From Atherix ibis (taxonomy: Eukaryota; Arthropoda; Insecta; Diptera; Athericidae): a stretch of DNA of 64,000 nt. Position numbers and translations under genes: made by a program. The stretch spans positions 6,595,811 to 6,659,810 of the forward strand of contig OY282605.1 of NCBI GenBank assembly GCA_958298945.1, in the 5' to 3' direction. Below the pieces are notes generated by a model. The model searched no databases. It saw only the letters and a program-made list of their open reading frames with translations, and was not told the DNA's origin. Positions within the stretch are counted from its first letter, which is position 1, and every line of letters begins with the position of its first letter. Of the stretch, positions 44,246 through 54,310 are shown one piece after another.

Positions 44246-44690
44246 CTAAATTAGTAATAGAATAATTTATAAAAGAAATTTCAAATATATTAAATTATTT
44301 CACATATTAATTTAAAAGTATTTATACACATACTGATGTCTTGTATATATTCGTAATAAAATAACAAAAGATATTGTTTTGAATAAAATTTTTAATACAA
44401 ATGTATAAATTAATCATTGAAAAGTCTATAAATTAACGCAAAACATATATTTATGTGCGACGCTCTTAAATTAAACCTTACAATTGTTAATAGTGTTGAA
44501 TGCGAGTGAATTTTTCTCAATTTTCTATTTGGTACGGAATTATTCATTTCATAATTTAGAAAGTACAGTTATTTGATAGTTTTGTAACAAATATTATATT
44601 AATGATAAAATTTATTGAGTTAAAAATTTGTCATAATATATTATAGATATATTAACTGCCAAAACATTTATTAAAATTGAAAGAACTTTT
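44246..44690. other. Sequence upstream of the first visible RNF220 exon, nothing recognised
   Basis: On the minus strand this would be an intron or 5' flank. There is an acceptor-like run just above 44,245 and no upstream exon could be identified nearby. Confidence 0.4.
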
Positions 44691-44694
44691 TACA

Positions 44695-45340
44695 AAATAA
44701 TAATTCTGTCGTAGCAACGTTTCTTTTTTTTACGGATAAAATCATTCTTTAGCGATTAGACTCATTTCCAGCTTGGTGGAAGGAAAATTACCATGTACAG
44801 GGTTCTAAAAGCCATTGTATCTGCGAAAAGTTAGTCTTTTTTGTGTATTTTGGTCTGAAGGGTGTCATTGGTCTGCATTCCTTCGTTGAAAATGAAGAAG
44901 TAGAGAACGCTATTGCCGCATTATATCGGATTTCTTTAGTTTAAACGTAAAAATTGTAATCAAATCCATACATAGTTTTAATAATATGGCGCCGCAAAGC
45001 TACACAACGGGATAAATTTTAGCTTTATTACGAAAAAAGTTCCAAAAACACGTAATTTTAAAATTTGACGATGTAATTCGGACTCTACACAATTTTAAAC
45101 GATTTAACATCGTTGGACTTTCAATTTTAATTTAAAAAAAAAAAAAATCATGTTCACGCAGAAAATCTTTAAATTTTGAAGCATTTAATAATCAATATCC
45201 ATCAAGTAATGGTGAAATTACTGTCCGAAATGTGTGAAAAATTAATCCAAAATAACCTCAAAAGGATCGGAGTCCTGCAAGAAGTCTCGTCGCAAACATT
45301 TGAATAATGTTATATTTTATACATAATGGCAATATTTAAA
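44695..45340 (+). pseudogene. rel-I transposase relic
   Basis: It shares the order CTGTCGTAGCAACG, CATTTCCAGCTTGGTGGA (VGGY region), AAAAGCCATTGTATCTGCG, TTGGTCTGAAGGGTGTCATTGG and the third-Asp region around 45,060 with the other plus-strand relics. Near 45,225-45,300 a CEKLIQNNLKRI-like tail is visible. Coding frames are lost. Confidence 0.65.
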
Positions 45341-46163
45341 AAAAATATATATTCGAATTTTTTTTTATCAATCTTCTGATTTTTGGATATGAATTTTTAA
45401 ATTTTATTTTTCGAAGAACGCCCTATATTGTATTTGCTCAGAAAAACAAATTTATTTAATTTAAACTTAATTAAAATAGGTATCACAAAAATCAATTACA
45501 CACACACCCACACACACACATATTGGAAAATATTTAAAATTTCAATATAACTTTTTTATGATTTTAAAATTATTAAATACATTTTTATACGAATTATTCG
45601 CACTTATATTTTCAGAGCAACTCTTCTTAAACTTTTTATTCTGTTTATCCTACATACATATTTATTAATACTCATATCCATATAAGCACATGTATAGGAG
45701 TATAAATACTCCTACAGAACTCATTCTCTAGAATATAGTTCAATTTTCTTTCAATATTATTTACAAAAGATTTCCAAAGAATGAATTTTTATATTAAACT
45801 TCATTTTAGTCATACTTAAAATTTATGCCAATCGTTTTATATGCAAAAATTTGAACTTGAACAAAATATCGAAGAAATGCACAATTTAGGATAATGGGCT
45901 TTATTAACTTTTATCGCTAATAAAATTGCCAAATATTATGAAGATTTTCACCCTTATTATATGAGCTTTCTTTGAATATAGTCCTTTTTACACAGAAAAT
46001 TTTTATCGTTGCTTGAGTACGTGTATTGGAATATATTATGTACACATGCACGTGTATGTATGATCATAAATGTACGCCTACTCGAACTTTTGAATAAAGA
46101 TACCCACCCATCCGTATATCCGATAGCAAAGGATATCAACTAGTAAGGTTATGTACATACACA
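45341..46163. other. AT-rich sequence with a CA microsatellite
   Basis: An (AC)n run at about 45,497-45,522 (ACACACACACCCACACACACA in part). Otherwise no feature recognised. Confidence 0.6.
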
Positions 46164-46181
46164 TTGTATGTAGAAGGAAAT

Positions 46182-46799
46182 ATGCAACACGAAATTCTTA
46201 AAAACAGACCGTTTATAAAAGATTTTATGCTGGTTCAGTTCAAAGGTTTGTTGCTTTTCCCATACAATACTCGTAAAATGAAAATGCATATTCTAGGTAC
46301 CAACCACATAATTTTCAAACTCTTAACAATAATATGGAAATATGCTAGTGTATGTGTATGTATTTTTATTCAGTGGACAGAAGGTTTTCCCCATAAACTG
46401 ATTGGTTGGTTTGAACATAAATTAAATGGAGAGAAAAACAATAATAAAAAAGAAGATATTGAACAGTCTAATTCGCTGCTCGCTAAAAGTCAATTGATTA
46501 ACCGCATTGAATCCAATCAAGCCCCACCCAATCCCTACTCGTTTCAATGGCATCGCTTGGAAGAGCGTCTATCGATGTACATACGTGTACGCTGGATTCT
46601 TTTCAAAGTACTTAAATGCTGTGTGTGTGTAAGTGGAAGCATTTTGATTAAGTACCCGATAAATTTTAACCCCAATTATCTTATTGAGATATTTATTTGT
46701 CTTAAAATTCCCCTTGTTCGAGTGGTATGTCAATTATGTGAGCTTTTGGCCTGTAAGAAAACGATTGTCCTTAGCGTTTTGTTTAATTCTCTTGGTTGA
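46182..46799 (+). CDS. Unassigned 205-codon open reading frame
   Basis: From ATG 46182 (MQHEILKNRPFIKDFMLVQF) the frame runs 205 codons to TGA at 46799 in otherwise stop-rich AT-rich DNA. It contains a hydrophobic stretch (FKLLTIIWKYASVCVCIFI), a polar Asn/Lys/Glu-rich middle (NGEKNNNKKEDIEQSN), a less biased segment (SFQWHRLEERLSMYIRVRW) and a Cys-rich hydrophobic tail. I recognise no family. It begins about 550 bases downstream of the CA repeat and is opposite in strand to RNF220. No strong Kozak context, promoter or intron is evident. It may be a chance frame, an exon of an unrecognised gene, or part of an unknown element. Confidence 0.25.
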   Translation: MQHEILKNRPFIKDFMLVQFKGLLLFPYNTRKMKMHILGTNHIIFKLLTIIWKYASVCVCIFIQWTEGFPHKLIGWFEHKLNGEKNNNKKEDIEQSNSLLAKSQLINRIESNQAPPNPYSFQWHRLEERLSMYIRVRWILFKVLKCCVCVSGSILIKYPINFNPNYLIEIFICLKIPLVRVVCQLCELLACKKTIVLSVLFNSLG

Positions 46800-47028
46800 G
46801 AACAATCTATTGTAGGGATCATAATTTCATTTATAACATTTGGTTTTTTGTATAATTACTATTGGATGGATAAATGTAACGTATAAATGACAATTGTTGT
46901 TTATAAAAAAATGCTACAGTTCAAAGTAACAACTTTATAAAGCTTAAGTTTGAAGTTTGATCATGCTGCGTTGTTTAGTATTTGTTTGATAGTAATTAAT
47001 AATGAGCGCTTTCAGTGAATTTTTAAAT

Positions 47029-48010
47029 ATGGAAAAAATTGGTCATCGTTATGTGGTACAATATTTTCATTTGAAAGATGTCAGTCCAATCAATATTAAA
47101 GCCGAGCTAGACTCTACTCTGCGGGAGTCTGATCCGTCATTTACAATAATAAAGAATTCGGTGGTAAAGTTTAAACAGGACTGTGCGAGCTGCCAACACA
47201 AAAACTGCCGTGGTTGCCCAAATGAGGTGATCACGCCAGAAATGTGTGCGAGCTAGCAGACATGGTAGGCATTTCAAAAAGTGCTGTACATTACATTTTG
47301 ACTGAAAATTTGGACATGAGAAAGCTGTGCGCAAGATGGGTGCCGCGTTTGCTCACAATGGAACAAAAACAGCATCGTGAGGATGCTTCTATCAAGTGTT
47401 TGGCAATGTTTCGCAGTAATAAAGCCAAGTTTTTGTGGCGATTCATAACCATGGATGAAAGATGGGTTCATTACTTCACACCTGAGATGAAGGAACAGTC
47501 AAAACAATATTCTAAAAGGGGTAAATCGCCTCCGAAGATAGCGAATACAGTTCCATTTGCTGACAAGGTCATGGCGTCAGTTTTTTTGGGATGCGCGTGG
47601 GATAATTTTTATTGATTATGTTCAAAAAGGAAAAACTTTCAAGGATGGGTATTATGCTAACTTATTGCAGCGTTTGAGTGATGAAATCAAGAATAACCTG
47701 CCGCAATTATCGAAAAAGAAAGTGTTTTTTCATCAAGACAATGCACCAGTTTAATGAGTTAAAGTTCGAATTGCTTCTTCAAGTGGCATATTCGCCAGAT
47801 TAAGCACCGTCGGATTATTTTCTCTTTCGAAACTTGAAAAAATTGCTCGGTAGTAAAATAATTGCCAACAATGAAGTGATGGAGTCTGCTGTTAACGGCT
47901 TTTTTTTAAGGAGCTCGATAGTTTTTACTATAAATATGCTATCGAAGCTATTGAATATCGCTGGGAAAAAAGTGTATCGAGCTATAAGGAGACAATGTTG
48001 ATGAATAAGG
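47029..48010 (+). pseudogene. mar-B (irritans-like) transposase pseudogene
   Basis: From ATG 47029 (MEKIGHRYVVQYFHLKDVSP) the frame follows NIKAELDSTL and GCPNEVITPEM, then a deletion of about 20 residues at 47,243 joins CELADMVGISKSAVHYILTE. MRKLCARWVPRLLTMEQKQH and FITMDERWVHYFTPEMKE (first Asp) follow. A frameshift sits in the T run at about 47,580, after which IDYVQKGKTFKDGYYANLLQ and FFHQDNAPV (second Asp) end in a stop. AYSPDxAPSDYFLFRNLKKL has a stop inside but keeps the third Asp. No inverted ends were recognised, so the copy is truncated on both sides. Confidence 0.88.
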
Positions 48011-48169
48011 ATCTTTTTTCCCAAATTTTTTGTATTTTCTTTGTTAGGTCGGGTACTTCTCGGACTACTACCCTCGTAGCATTACTGATTTTCCTACACA
48101 AAACTACTAGACGCTGCAGTGCAAGTTTCAACGTCTGGTAACTATGTGATCCCATAAAGCTTAATGAGT

Positions 48170-48560
48170 GAATTTTTGTTTTTAGAGTTCGACTTATGAG
48201 ATGTTGCAATGAGCCTATGGGGAACATTCCTTGTCCAGAGTAGAAGTTTTTCGGTGGCGGAAAGTATTTTTGGTGGATTGAGAAGTACGGCAAGACGGAC
48301 TCGCTCAGGGAAGCCTTCTACATCGAAAACTGATGAAAATTGAGTATGAGTGAGAGATCTTGTAAGGCCAAACCGTCGATTAAAATTGAAGCGATTTGAT
48401 TAGTGCTTGAAAAGCGCATAAAAGGAACTCTTCGCTTTAGATCGGAAATTGCAGATACTAGGATAATACCCCATAACAGCGCCTTCTGCCATACGTACAT
48501 TTCAATCAATAAGGAAAAAAGGATTCCTCTGGTTTCTCAACCTCTTATTCACCTTATCTA
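48170..48560 (+). pseudogene. mar-G mariner relic
   Basis: VFRWRKVFLVD near 48,247, TRSGKPSTSKTDEN at 48,298-48,340 and VRDLVRPNRRLKLKRFD soon after reproduce the hinge region of the group (RSGRPSTSKTDEN...VRDLVRSDRRL). Only this N-terminal third can be read. It is next to the mar-B relic. Confidence 0.65.
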
Positions 48561-50489
48561 AGCCCATGGTGCCTTTTTTTGTTTCGCAAAATCAAAACAC
48601 ACTTTAAAGTATGTTCTCTTGGTAAGGTTGAGAATATCCAAAGAATTGTTAATCAAGAACCTTTTTTCCAAATAAAACTCATATTAAAACTAAACAGGTA
48701 CGCTAGTATACAAAATAATTTAATTTTAAGTTTTTGTTTTTTTTGCGTAACCTTTCAAAAAAAATAATCCCAATACTACAACCCCTCCCCCCTTCCCCCA
48801 CCTTATATTTATTAGTAAAATTTTAACATTTAACAACCGTTAAAAAATTTATTAACTGAAAATATTTAATTTCGAATACGTAAATATGTCCGAACTATAA
48901 ATAATATTATTAAATTTGAAGAGATAATCCCTTATAAAAATGATTACACTCGTCCGAAATGGTAAAACATAAATTTTGGCAAAAATTCATTTGGTATACA
49001 AGTAATATTATAGCAATTGATTAATATTCTCGATTATGTAATTGCAAGAAACCATAACCGAAATAGTAACTTCGCCCCAGTATTAATAAGAGCTGGCAGG
49101 TTATAAAAGAAAATTACAATAACTCGTAACGATTCATCATTTTTTTGTTGTTGAAGAGGGGACCCAACACGTGAAAAGAAATCTTACCACTCCGTCGGTG
49201 TGTATTCACAGTCATCGACAATGATTTCCAGCTCCGATGAGCACTGATTTGGGCTTGTCGAGCATTGAAATTTTTATTCCGACAGCAATAAAGTATACCG
49301 AAGAAGGGGCGAAAGATTCTATAGATTTTTTAGGCTTGTTATCCTATGACGAAACCCTTAACTGAATGCGCTTTGGTGACAGGTCAAATGATAAAATTTC
49401 ACTTTGTTTGGACTATAAATTTTCCACGCTCAGATTTTCATTGATTTTGCCGTTAAGATAGATATCTATCGACGAACAAATATTTTGAGTAATTTTTTTT
49501 TTCTTTTATAAATACCCAAATTAATAATGTCAATTTTCGGCTATGACAAATTTTTTAGTTGTGGTTAGATTTTACGATCTACTCGTATTTTCATTTCAAT
49601 AACAAATGTTTTATTTAAAATTGTTCAGATTTAGCATCGAATTATTTTGATAAAATCTTCGTATCTTTTTTTGTTCATATTGTTATAAGTTTTGTAATAG
49701 ATTTTTGATCACTTCTTGGAAAATGTCAAAGTTTTCAATATATTCGATATGGAAAGTTATTGATTTGCAACAATAATCTTATAACAATATCTGCATATCG
49801 ATAAATGTTTATATTTAGGTTTTAGGTTCAGAAATATGTATAAATTTGCCTTTGATATATTCTTTTCGCAAAATTACTTCGACGAGATCTTTGCACAATT
49901 TGGCACCGGCAACCATCAACAGAGGATTTGGCTGTCATTCTGGATTTTAGGATAAGGGGAAAAAAAACCTATTGGAATAACCAGATAACCAGTGCGTTTT
50001 GATCCTTTCATTATAAGTCCTAGAGTAGTTTTCATATGCCATACCCCATCATAAGATTACAACATACAAAAGGGTTCAATCCCATGCCAATACTATCTTT
50101 AAAATGCAAGAGAAAACTTTAATCGAATTTTTTTTTTTAGTTTTCAAGAATTACCTAACTTTGAATTTTAAAAATTTTCATTTTATTCTATCATAAAGAC
50201 CTCAATACTTATTCTATGAGGAAGGACTTTTTCCTAGGTGGACTCAATTCTAATCGAAACTGGGTGAAAATCCAATTTTTTTTTAAACTTTCACAAAAAA
50301 CCAAATCAAATTAATTTATAATAATAATCTTTGCATTGTTAATTATCCCTTCTATAATTTAGTTAAAATTAAATATTTACTATTCTAAAACCTTACAAAT
50401 GTTATAAGAGTATAGATTTGATAGGCAGTTGTGCTTAATTCATAAATGGAATTATAATGAGTAATTCGCGCTATGAAATTTTATTAATA
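48561..50489. other. AT-rich sequence; possible exon-like stretch at 49,188-49,275
   Basis: On the minus strand 49,275-49,188 reads CSTSPNQCSSELEIIVDDCE then YTPTEW and ends at a good donor (GTG|GTAAGA). Its composition is protein-like, but the acceptor side is poor and it does not join in phase to the exon at 44,245; a 5' untranslated exon would need no phase. CCCCTCCCCCCTTCCCCCACC lies at 48,783-48,802. The rest shows nothing. Confidence 0.3.
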
Positions 50490-50740
50490 TCTTTAATTAT
50501 AAAATTTATATTAGATAGACAATCCGAAAACTATAGACGATTTAAAATGCTCAAATTTTAAAGCATTAAATAACCAACAATGGTCAAATAATGACAGTTT
50601 GAAATGCATGAAAAAATCATAAAAAATTATCTCAAGACCATTGAAAAGTTTTGTGGTATTTATTTGAATTATGTTATATTTTTTTACATAATGAAAAGAT
50701 TTAGGCCATATAATCAAGTAAAAATTTTATCAAAATCTAA
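50490..50740 (+). pseudogene. rel-I transposase relic, C-terminal end
   Basis: EMHEKIIKNYLKTIEKFCGI then YLNYVIF is readable around 50,600-50,690, matching the C terminus of the other rel-I relics (CEKVIQNYLKR...FRGGHLNDVIF). The untranslated tail continues on both sides of the LINE insertion that follows, resuming at about 51,519. Confidence 0.65.
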
Positions 50741-51518
50741 AAATTGAATATATCAACATCAAGAAGACCAAATTGATGCGTGTCGCCGCCACCTGCGAGA
50801 GACCCTTGATGCTACACGGTACCCAAGTTGAAGATGTCGAAAAGTTCTGTTACCTTGGCAGCATGCTCAGCAAGGATGGTGGAACTGAAATAGACATCCA
50901 AACGCGCATCAACAAGGCGCGACAAGCGTACACCTCACTTGGGAACGTATGGCGTTCCAATCATCTCTCCATAGCACTCAAACTTCGAATATTCAACTCA
51001 AACGTCAAGCCAGTCCTGCTGTTCGGCTGCGAAACATGGAAAGTAACAGACAGCACGACTCGTAAGCCTCAGGCATTTGTGAACAGATGCTTGAGGCGCA
51101 TAAGCAAGATCTTCTGGCCGAACTGGATAACGAACGATGAGCTGCTTCTTCTCACGAAGCAAATACCCCTGCTAGATAACATCAAACGCAGGAAATGGAA
51201 TTGGATTGGCCACACCTTGCGAAAACCACCTACGGACATAGCAAGGATGGCACTAGATTGGAACCCACAGGGCAATCGCAGCAGAGGACGTCCAAGGACC
51301 ACTTGGAGAAGATCAGTCGAGCGCGAACACCAACAAACTGGCAAATCATGGTCGGAAGTAAAAAGGCTGGCTCAAGACAGAAGCAGATGGAGAGAGTTCA
51401 CAGAGGCTCTAGTGCCGCTATATGCTCCATAGGAGTGACTGTGTTCTCATGTCTATGTGTAACATAGAAATGAAAACCTGTCAAATAAAAAAAAAAAAAA
51501 AAAAAAAATTGAATATAT
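50741..51518 (+). mobile_element. 5'-truncated LINE with poly-A tail and target duplication
   Basis: AAATTGAATATAT occurs at 50741-50753 and again at 51506-51518, directly after a poly-A run of about 24 (51,485-51,508). Between them lies the 3' part of a non-LTR retrotransposon. The duplicated flanks, poly-A tail and abrupt 5' start are the classical products of target-primed reverse transcription with 5' truncation. The flanks match so exactly that the insertion must be fairly young compared with its surroundings. Confidence 0.93.
50755..51432 (+). pseudogene. LINE reverse transcriptase C-terminal fragment, open
   Basis: The frame is open without an initiator from the truncation point (NIKKTKLMRVAATCERP) to TAG at 51430. 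In order: VEKFCYLGSMLSKDGGTEID (thumb region after the palm), ARQAYTSLGNVWRSN, VLLFGCETWKV, AFVNRCLRRISKIFWPN, RRKWNWIGHTLRKP and GRSRGRPRTTWRRSVE-like basic residues (NRSRGRPRTTWRRSV). These are typical of endonuclease-reverse transcriptase LINEs found widely in animals. The catalytic YxDD and the endonuclease lie in the missing 5' part. No stop or frameshift is present in about 226 codons, so it is young. The clade was not determined. Confidence 0.88.
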
Positions 51519-51674
51519 TTATTTTAATTAACTTTGCGTTCGGAAACACAAATTGAATAATTTCTCTATTATGACGACAATCCGTTTATTAATGGATAAC
51601 TTTTTCTCGAACAGATGGACAGGCTCAAATAAATATTTAGGAATTCCGCGTCCTAATTAATGATCCTTTACTCA

Positions 51675-51800
51675 ACGAGATTAGTTATAGTTTACTCAAC
51701 AATGGGAGTGTCAAGTTGCGTTGGATACCGGGACATGCGAGAATTCAGTTGGCTGGGGAAACTTACCGACATTCGGTGCTCACAACTATCACTAATCTGC
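51675..51800 (+). pseudogene. LINE RNase H fragment
   Basis: One frame reads NGSVKLRWIPGHARIQLAGE, matching the RNase H motif of some LINEs (VxLxWVPGHxGIxGN). The motif is followed by unrelated sequence after about 15 codons. It is a different element from the one at 50.7-51.5 kb, which has no RNase H. Confidence 0.45.
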
Positions 51801-53680
51801 ATCGCCTTTAATAAAATGGCTAATAACATTTTTAACCATACGTAAAAATACAGACTTGACTAATATTAAGGCCTTTTTAGCTGGATGTTTTGACCAACTA
51901 CCAATAATTCAGTCTACTGAACATCCTTACCGAAATTCTGGGCACGAAAACTGCTCAAAAATCGGATAGTGTAGACTGCTGTGTCTTATAACTTCTCTTT
52001 TGGAAACTACTTACATTCTATCAACGAATTCTGTGGTGTTCCGCTACCTATTCCACTGCTCTTAAGTGATTGTCAGCAAGTCAGGAATTTCTTTCCAAAT
52101 AGGTTTCCTCCCATTTTGAAGTAACCAGATTCAATTTCAGTTCCAAGTCTGCTTTTTAATATGGCAAACATGTTTCATAAAATTTTAACAAAATCTAACT
52201 GATCTAGCGTATTAAAAACAGACTAGCTTTGAAAAACGGTAACGCACACCCTCACGAAACTAGTGATCTCTAAATGATCTCTGATTCATGTCTACGGAAC
52301 TTAACGTATAAACTAACAATCTAACTAAAATATTAGTTGAAGATACAGGTAACCCTAATAAAACACGGCATTCTACGATAGATCACCGTTTCACTAGAGT
52401 CAGTAAAAGCAGAATGGACGCAATAGTAAAACTTGCTAAGTCTCCGGAAGGGGACGGTTTATAGAAGATATCCAAGAATTATTACTACCAAATTTGGTGG
52501 CAATGACATCTGGAACATGGCAAAAAAAATCCTAAAAATCATAAAAAATAATCTTTTTAAGAAAAAACTAATGTGGCAGATTTGGTCGAAATGAGATATG
52601 AAAAAAATACTCAAAAAATCGTTATAAAAAAATGACTTCGATTTAGCCGAAAAGTTGTAGTTACATTTCCTAAATAAAGATTCTTCCATTGACAAGAAGC
52701 ATAAAGTTTAACAGAGAACTCCACTATTGATTAGCACCATATAAAGATATTTATAAAGATCTTTCAGTTAGAAGTAAGTAATTTAAAAAAAAATGGGTTT
52801 TTTTCAAAGGTAGAGAATAGAATTGAAGATAATAAGACTGAAGAAAGTTGAGAGAACAGCATTTCTTTTACAAACGTAACGACTGTGTTATTAAATCTCT
52901 AATATTTTTAGAATGATTATTTATTCATAAGATATCAGTTCTGGTGTTTTTAAGAAGTCAATAGTTTAAAAAAAAACTAATAAATAACAATAATGTAAGA
53001 ATTAGTATTCAGTTGACTTAACAGATCTGTATATGTTCCTTTAATAATAAAGTAGTAAACTTGCAATAACTTCTTAGCCGAATGAATGCAAAAAGCCGAC
53101 GGGATATTTGTTGCATTGTAGGAACTGATACTTTAGAAAAAAATAAATAATAAAAAAAATACAAAGCAAAACGGTTAGCTCATGGATAAAGTTACAAAAG
53201 TCCAAAAATAAGAATCCAATCGCTACATAAATAATCCGCTGGTTACCTACCATTCACCACCAGCTTCTTACCAACAACTATTACAACACCTCTCAAAGAA
53301 GAGGAGCTCCCAATTGCTGCCGCACCGATTCGATTTATGTAATTTTCGAAAAGTACCAAAGAAAATTTGTCTTGATTTAGGAAAACGTTTACAACGATGT
53401 GAAAAGGACAAATCTGAATCGAACAATCGACAACACATTGCTTGCTATTCTTTCAACAATGTTAAAACAGTGTTTCGTGCTTTTCAATTTGAAGATCAAA
53501 TAAACTCCAGTTTGGACTTTATTTAAAAAAGAAAAGAAAACAACTTTTTGCCAAGTTGATTCTGTTGAAACAGAACATTAAGCCCAAAGAATGAATAAAA
53601 TGTTAACCCAGAAACTTTAAGTGAACAAACGAAAATCCATTGGCAGTAGTAACATATATCGATCGCAAATCAAAAATTTT
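51801..53680. other. No gene recognised
   Basis: The first part (51,860-52,200) may be further decayed LINE sequence. A plus frame of 70 codons at 53,314-53,526 (KRLQRCEKDKSESNNRQH inside) has protein-like composition but no recognised family. The remainder is AT-rich. Confidence 0.4.
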
Positions 53681-53689
53681 AATTGTAAA

Positions 53690-54310
53690 GCATTTCTCAA
53701 AATTCAACAATTTGCGACAATAAATCCTCGCCTCGTTTAGGACCATGGCGTTTGACGTTTATGCCGCGCACGTCATTTGTATTTAGAGCGGCACTGTCCT
53801 ATATCGTGTGTGCTGAACAGGTAAAGAGTGGTAGTATCCTATATAAGTATTTTGATCAACTTGACCAAAGTGGACTTCCTCGAACTGTTGTGTGAATATG
53901 AACTGAATGCATACAAATACGGCAGGGGTGCGTAGATCGAAGGCGAGTGAACGATTGCAAAATCCCTCGTCGTGTGTGGATGGGTACTTTGATCTGCACG
54001 AAAATCGCGATAAAGTCCGCACCACTTGGGTGTCGGGCCGACATTACAAATCCGCGCGCACACATTGGTAACTCATCCGACATTCACTGCTCTCTCTCCC
54101 CTCCTTTTTAAACACAAAAGTTTACAGTTCCTTAAATCTTCGGCCATTCGGTAAATCGATAACCGTCGCTAAAGTTCGAGACTTGATATCAAATCGCTAC
54201 TACTGTGCCTAAACGGCTACTGACTGTTTTCTCAACTTCAAACAATGGTCATTGTTGAATTGATGATGTTTTATTGAATACATCAGTTTAGTTGGTTCTG
54301 GTTTTTTTCT
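53690..54310. promoter_or_regulatory. GC-richer block, candidate core promoter
   Basis: The block is clearly less AT-rich than its surroundings (GACCATGGCGTTTGACG, CCGCGCACGTCATTTG, TCGGGCCGACATTACAAATCC) and matches no repeat group here. On the minus strand TATATAGG (53845-53838) lies 31 bases upstream of the A in TCAGCA (53814), a TATA-initiator spacing typical of fly core promoters. The TATA word also reads TATATAAG on the plus strand, but no initiator sits at the proper distance there. If it acts on the minus strand it could be a distal promoter of the RNF220-like gene, 9.6 kb upstream of the first visible exon. This is inference. Confidence 0.3.

Noticed and set aside
53783..54083. Three overlapping minus-strand frames of 74-80 codons in the GC-richer block
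   Set aside because: Long frames are expected in less AT-rich DNA; the three frames compete, none shows a family motif, and none splices in phase to the known exons.
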